This document shows, piece by piece, positions 58,088 to 64,000 of a stretch of DNA of 64,000 bases. Every line of letters begins with the position of its first letter. Positions within the stretch are counted from its first letter, which is position 1. The translations under genes were made by a program, and so were the position numbers. This stretch comes from Epiperipatus broadwayi (taxonomy: Eukaryota; Onychophora; Udeonychophora; Euonychophora; Peripatidae): contig JAQFVV010012535.1 of NCBI GenBank assembly GCA_028023455.1, forward strand, positions 2,914,001 through 2,978,000, written 5' to 3'. The notes under the pieces were generated by a model. The model had not been told where the DNA came from. It did not search any database and saw only the letters and a program-made list of their open reading frames with translations.

Positions 58088-58131
58088 CTTTCACTGATGA
58101 TAGCAAATAGCTTGAAATCATGATCTGAAAG
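58088..58131 (+). ncRNA. Type-I hammerhead ribozyme motif (tandem unit 3)
   Basis: CTTTCA, CTGATGA (58094-58100), TAGC-AAATA-GCTT, GAAA, TCATGA, TC, TGAAAG; identical to the inverted unit. Cleavage here and in unit 2 would release a 408-nt RNA (57718-58125). Confidence 0.77.
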
Positions 58132-58442
58132 TGGAATTAAAGTTAGAGATAGTGAATGCTCTCTCTGACGTTTACGTAAACAGAAAACTACGCTTGATGG
58201 TGTTTTTGGTAGAATGCCATCTGTTATCATATATATATATATGAAGTTTAATAAACCATATGAATATCTACAATTTGATCTCAGGATAACTATTATAGAT
58301 TAAAAATGAATTACCTATAAAGGTTACTAGCAGTTTGTAGATTTTCTCTAATTGGCTGTTATTCTGTGAAGTACATTTGGAAATCAGCTATGGGCAACTT
58401 ATGATATATATATATGTTGATACAAAGATTTTCATGGGTTGC

Positions 58443-58826
58443 ATATATAAAAGACATATTTTGCAGGTTCATCTGTGTTAAAAAATTTAACTATAGATTC
58501 AGGTCATAAAATTGATTTTTCTAGTACCAGGATCATATTCAGATGAGATCCTTAAAAGGCCAAGATTGTATCAATAAGCAAGATGATACATGCAAACTTC
58601 CTTCTATTTGAAAATATTTTTTTAAAAAACATTCTTAATTTAACATTTTTGCTATTGGTGGAACTTTAAGGTTTTTTTCAAATCAGTGATTGTAGCGCCT
58701 CTACAACCGTCTTTCTACCTTTTATCACCCAGTAGATGACTTGTGTGATCAAGTCGAAAACGTCCTGTATATCAATATTTAAATTTTTTAACACGGATGA
58801 ACCTGCAAAATATGTCTTTTATATAT
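58443..58826. mobile_element. TA-flanked MITE with 48-bp terminal inverted repeats
   Basis: 58443-58490 and the reverse complement of 58779-58826 match at about 46 of 48 positions (AAAGACATATTTTGCAGGTT, then TTAAAAAATTTAA). The interior of 290 bp is non-coding and holds small hairpins (TGTAG/CTACA near 58691; GACTTG/CAAGTC at 58738-58755). Edges are TA-rich. Confidence 0.75.
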
Positions 58827-59265
58827 ATCATTAAAAACCAATCAATACTTAGACAATCCCAATCAATAATTTCAAACTATTGACAGAAAGAAGCATATAT
58901 ATTAAATAATTTGACTAAACTAATTTTTTTATTAAAAAAAATTATAAAATAATTTATTTTCCACGTTTACATACAAATCTAATTCTCTTTTTTAAATACA
59001 AATATCTGTAGTTTATACAAAAATGGTTACATTAAATTTTAAGATATAATGGACTAAACAATCTATTAATTTTTTAAAGTGTATGATAGAGATATATTGG
59101 CCGATTTTATTTTTAGTAAAACAAATTTTTATCTGAATTTTAATAAATTCAATCGTCAAGTAATATCTGTTCTATATTTATAATTACACAAGACCAACTC
59201 AATTAAAACATCTACTAAACTAATTTTAATACATTGTACAGGCATAAACCTGCATTTATATATGT
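58827..59265. other. No recognisable gene
   Basis: AT-rich spacer between the MITE and the SINE-like cluster. Confidence 0.5.
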
Positions 59266-59600
59266 AATATATGCGGGATTCGAACTCAGACTTTCACACG
59301 ACCCACTACTTTCGGTGCCATCTCATATTGCTGACCCACCTGATCACACACAACTGATCACACACATGTTGACATATGTTGACACTGTGTGATCAGGTGG
59401 GTCAGCAATATGAGATGGCACTAAGAGAAGTGGGTCATGTGAAAGTCTGAGTTAGAATCCTGCATAAACTAATTTTAATAAAATCTGTATTGACACGTGT
59501 GTGATCAGGTGGTCAGCAATATGAGGTGCCACTGAGAGTAATGGGCCGTGTGAAATTCTGAGTTCGAATCCTACATAAACTAATTTTAGTAAAATCTGTA
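59266..59600. mobile_element. SINE-like units with B box: one inverted, two tandem
   Basis: A minus-oriented unit (59266-59350) faces a plus unit (from 59386), and a second plus unit follows about 112 bp later (from about 59499). All carry GTGTGATCAGGTGG, CAGCAATATGAG and GTCTGAGTTCGAATCC (GAGTTAGAATCC in the middle unit). GTTCGAATCC is a perfect tRNA-type B box. An A box is not clear. Plus units end AAACTAATTTTA.TAAAATCTGTATT. Confidence 0.65.
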
Positions 59601-59794
59601 TTAGTCTATATTTATTTAGTAGGATAACTACCAAAAAATTTTGGAGGTGAACAAACTTTTATTTTTGCCAGCAATAAGTCTTTTAAAAGAAAATTATATT
59701 TTTATTTTTATTGTGGTTTAGATATGATATAAATGAATCAAAAGGAATAGCATCAATATAGAAAATATGAATAATAAAATTATTATTATTATTT

Positions 59795-59870
59795 AGATTG
59801 TTAGATAGAGTGGAGAGTGGTGGATCATGTGAAAGTCTGTGCTCATATACCCTACATAACATATATAGAC
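59795..59870 (+). mobile_element. SINE-like fragment, 3' half
   Basis: TAGATAGAGTGGAGAGTGG through GAAAGTCTGTGCTCATATACCC repeats the minus strand of 47608-47670 nearly exactly. Confidence 0.6.
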
Positions 59871-60054
59871 ACATGGTATATATTAAGCCTGTGTTTCACT
59901 TATTATATTATTATTTAAGTAAAAGTAAAGTAGATAGATGTATGTACAAATAACTATTTTTCAGATGTTTTCTTAGAACATTTTCATAGAGCTCATTTCA
60001 AAAAATTAAAAAACTTATTTTTATATATTTTATACTATAGACAATATAATCGTC

Positions 60055-60160
60055 AAGCGTTGGTAGCTGAGAGGTCAGTGCAGCAGCCTTGCAAGCACGC
60101 AGTGGCTTGTAGACAGTTGTTGAGGGTTCGCTTCCCGGCCAATGCTTTGACATATGGGGA
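60055..60160 (+). mobile_element. tRNA-derived SINE
   Basis: GGTAGCTGAGAGGTCAGTGCA (D-arm with A box), a Leu/Ser-like middle, GGGTTCGCTTCCCGGCC (B box arm) and GATGC-like CAATGCTTTGACATATGGGGAAAA end. It is the closest relative of the 39842 copy. No target duplication could be defined. Confidence 0.82.
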
Positions 60161-61189
60161 AAATAAATCTTAGAAAGAAAACAGTTTTCTTAAACTCATT
60201 TAGATAATGATTTATTTACAACTGGTGAATAATAACTTAAAGATGTTTCATTACTTAGATATATTATAAAATTGAACTGTTTTGTCTTTGAAAGGATGGT
60301 CTTGACTATTTTAGATTTACATTCTCTCAAGTCAATTTTTATTTATTTACAATTAATTGGCAGAAATCTTAACATACCATTAAGATCAGGATGCAACTGT
60401 AAAGAAATATATATATTTGCTTTTCAATAATATTTTCAATTGTAGTTTTAAAAACATGTTTTTAGAATTTTTTTAAAACGACCATTACTACGAAATGATC
60501 CGGAGCACTTTCGTAAGGCTTACGTCCCTCTTCGTCCGTATATGCATTTAAGGGACTCACTTTTTCAATATGATAGTCTAAAAGATGAACACACACTTGC
60601 TAAAAAAAATAAAAATAAAACATAATTTTATAACAAAATTTATTATATATATGTGTGTGTATGTTAAAATAAATATTTTCTATAATGTAAATATATATTT
60701 TAGATTCATCCAGGCATGAATTATTTGTTATTATGATTATTTATTTCAAACAAATGAATAAATATATTGAGAAAAAAACCGCAATAACCTCAAAATCTAT
60801 TTTGTCTTAACTAGAATTCTTCAAGTGATCCAGATTATACATTCTTCTGAATGATGATCAAAATATGTAGAAAAAATATGTAACTTCCACTACTTGAAAA
60901 GTGCTGTTTCAGCCAAAATCCATCATGAAGGATATTTACCCACCTTCTTATTTTATTAATTATTTAAAACAAAAAAAAATATTACCCACAAAATGACAAG
61001 CTCATTTATGAACAAAATCTGAGATATAGGTAACAATAATATAAAAAAAATGATACTTATATATAATCAATCTTTTAATATAAACAGCAAAATATAATGT
61101 AAAAAGTTTAGATCAATAAATATTTATGTTTAACATACCAGATTTCAGATATTATAACCAATCAATCAAACAATAGTATTCCGTCCTAT
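60161..61189. other. No recognisable gene
   Basis: AT-rich DNA; 60470-60560 is less AT-rich without recognisable feature. Confidence 0.5.
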
Positions 61190-62530
61190 GGACAGATCCA
61201 GAGAGCATTCACATCACAAATTTATCCATTTCTCCACTCCAATTTTTTCATCGCCCAGAATTCTACGTATCTCTTCCCATCTTCTTTTATATCATTCAGC
61301 ATGGTTAATCGTTTCTGTCTTTTTTTTTTGTTCCTACTCACTATTCTCTCCAAAATATCTTACAAGAAACTATTATTTGTTTTTAACATATGTCCAATGT
61401 AGTTTTTTTTCTATGTCTAATTTCCTCCATCAATCTTTCATTTTTATTTACTCTTTTCCCAACTTCTTCATTTGACATTTTATTCAACTAATTTTTGCCC
61501 ATTCTTCTCCATAGTCACATTTCAAAGGCTTCCAATCTATTTCCATTTTTTTACTCATTGTCCATGTTTTACAGACATATACTCAGCACATAGCATTTAA
61601 TTATTTTTTTCTTAATTCTATTTTCAAATGTTCACAGAATATTTTTTTCTCTTAATAAATGCTTCCTCTAATTTATTCAGAACACTCTGAAGACTCTTTT
61701 TATTGTCAGCTATATGAACAATATCAACTGCAAATATTATACATTTTATTATTCTATTTTCAACATTTTCTTCTCTACAATCCAAATATTTATTTAATAT
61801 CTTCTAAATGAATATTAAAACGAGCAGGTGATATACTGCATCTATGCATAACTCTCTTCTATATTTTCTTTATTAATATCATTATTCTCCTGTAGAATTC
61901 TTATTTTTCCCCCCAGTATATGTATTGAAAATAAATCTCTATTTCTAAAATACTTCTTTACTTTTTAAGATGGTTGTAAGTCCATTCTAAATTAAATTAT
62001 CAAATGCTTTTTCTTTCTCCACAAAACATATCTCTAAAATTGATTCTAGCAACACCAGTAACATCTCTTGTACTTTTACATCGCTAAAATCCCAGATGTT
62101 GGTTTAATATAATATTCTATTTTCCATAAATTCTTTAAGTTAAAATCTTCAATAAATCTTTAGAAGCGTGAGATAACGTAGTGTCCTGTACTTTTTCCAT
62201 TTAACAGTTCTTTTAGCAAATAGAATCCCTCGTCCTCAAAATATCTTTATACCAAAGTTGACTATTGTACATGGAATTGCAAAGTCCAACTATGTTCTCC
62301 ATAGTAATTTCTCCAACCCCCCCCCCCCAATTCTATAGATATTATATTTTCTGATTATTATTTTGTGGAAGAGCAGCATAAGGATTTTTATTCCGTTCCA
62401 ACTTTAGATATTGTATCAAATTTGAAAGCTTTACCATTTTTAATTTGTTCAATGACCTTTATTATTTTATCTGTCAATATGATCAAACCTTTATCATCTA
62501 TTTCAATATCTTCATTTTTAAGTTCATAAT
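61190..62530 (-). pseudogene. Decayed LINE reverse transcriptase, second RTE-like family
   Basis: On the minus strand the blocks appear in RT order but in shifting frames. KVIEQIKNGKAFKFDTISK lies near 62400-62470 (pre-palm). CIASPARFNIHLEDIK lies near 61795-61845, followed by a degenerate active site (FAVDIVHIADN, near 61690-61740). The C-terminal part has EEIRHRKKNYIGHML near 61390-61440 and TMLNDIKEDGKRY with WRNG near 61215-61300. 61930-62330 is hard to read and includes a C12 run (62317-62328). It differs from the main RTE family. Confidence 0.65.
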
Positions 62531-63871
<1,341 letters not shown>

Positions 63872-63872
63872 T

Positions 63873-64000
63873 GGTAGTACAGACATTGTTGAAGGAATTA
63901 AAAAACTGAAATGGAGTTGAGTTGGACTTATTTCTAGAAGAGATGAATAATAAGTACATTTGGAATATTAAACTAGATCCCATAAGACCCAGAAAGATAC
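63873..64000 (+). mobile_element. RTE-type LINE, 3' fragment, cut by window end
   Basis: From GACATTGTTGAAGGAATTAAAAAAC onward the sequence aligns with 27440-27573 of the full-length RTE copy, the C-terminal region encoding KLKWSW.GHI.RRDD and DPIRPRK. It is 5'-truncated directly at the TAA array. Confidence 0.82.

Larger units (their letters stand above)
56711..58231 (+). mobile_element. Retrozyme-like element: one inverted and three tandem hammerhead units
   Basis: An inverted unit (56711-57075) is joined through a 9-nt loop to three direct units starting at 57085, 57494 and 57914. The base period is 409 bp; the middle unit has a 12-bp duplication (TTCCTTTTCTTA) before the hammerhead. Every unit has a type-I hammerhead. 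Units share GAGGCTTCTACTATGTGG, AGCTATCTGGCTTGCTATG and AGATCTAGTTTCTTATTCCT, and are related throughout to the 41842-42535 family. The last unit stops at GTTATCAT followed by TA repeats, whereas complete units continue about 80 bp to GTACCTTTGAGG and GCAATGATGTATATTGCA. The left edge is also a TA run. No protein is encoded, as in known retrozymes. Confidence 0.85.

Overview
This window looks like a gene-poor, very AT-rich stretch of animal nuclear DNA. I recognise no host protein-coding gene. Every coding similarity I can support belongs to a retroelement: RTE-type, jockey-superfamily and L1/Tx1-like LINEs, plus two Penelope-like elements. The rest is DNA-transposon derivatives, tRNA-derived SINEs, long microsatellites and featureless AT-rich DNA. 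This mix (RTE and Penelope elements, long TTA and CTAT arrays, Leu/Ser-tRNA-like SINEs) fits an invertebrate such as a mollusc, cnidarian, flatworm or arthropod, but the lineage cannot be fixed from the sequence alone.

Layout. 1-800: 5' part of an RTE LINE (minus), cut by the window edge. 2.69-3.9 kb: decayed Penelope-like element (PLE1) interrupted by a TA hairpin. 4.41-4.85 kb: compound CTAT/CTAC microsatellite. 5.08-6.51 kb: an unknown dispersed repeat whose inverted copy lies at 13.68-15.49 kb. 8.9-13.7 kb: a nest of mobile DNA holding a SINE-like fragment, a TA-flanked MITE, one hammerhead-bearing unit, and a Penelope-like element (PLE2) with flanking pseudo-LTR direct repeats. The right pseudo-LTR carries a 637-bp insertion flanked by TTAA, for which the left copy is the empty site. 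19-23.9 kb: two LINEs of different clades and opposite orientation, separated and bounded by (TTA)n arrays. 24.88-27.71 kb: a nearly full-length RTE LINE with a 12-bp target-site duplication. 27.97-28.48 kb: a hAT-like MITE. 35-36.4 kb: a badly decayed LINE (minus). 38.5-39.3, 41.84-42.58 and 56.71-58.23 kb: three TA-flanked elements built from tandem and inverted copies of short units. 48.47-49.12 kb: a minisatellite with a 110-bp higher-order repeat. 59.27-59.87 kb: SINE-like units with a B box, again inverted and tandem. 61.19-62.53 kb: another decayed LINE. 63.87 kb to the end: a fourth RTE fragment beside (TAA)75.

The most interesting system is a family of hammerhead-ribozyme units. At 56.71-58.23 kb one inverted unit is followed by three direct units of period about 409 bp. 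Each unit carries a type-I hammerhead layout: CTGATGA core (CTGACGA in one), short stem II, GAAA, palindromic stem III, NUH cleavage site and closing stem I. A diverged family at 41.84-42.54 and 9.39-9.69 kb keeps the same layout while both strands of stem I and the stem III palindrome have changed together (CTTTCA/TGAAAG versus CCTTTA/TAAAGG; TCATGA versus CCATGG). This is the signature of metazoan retrozymes, non-autonomous elements spread through small circular RNAs. The head-to-head inversion and the TA-repeat edges are unusual. One unit lies about 90 bp from the Penelope element, the class proposed to mobilise retrozymes.

All element ORFs seen carry stops or frameshifts, so nothing here appears able to move autonomously. 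No searches or folding programs were run; boundaries are judged by eye and are approximate unless a duplication fixes them.
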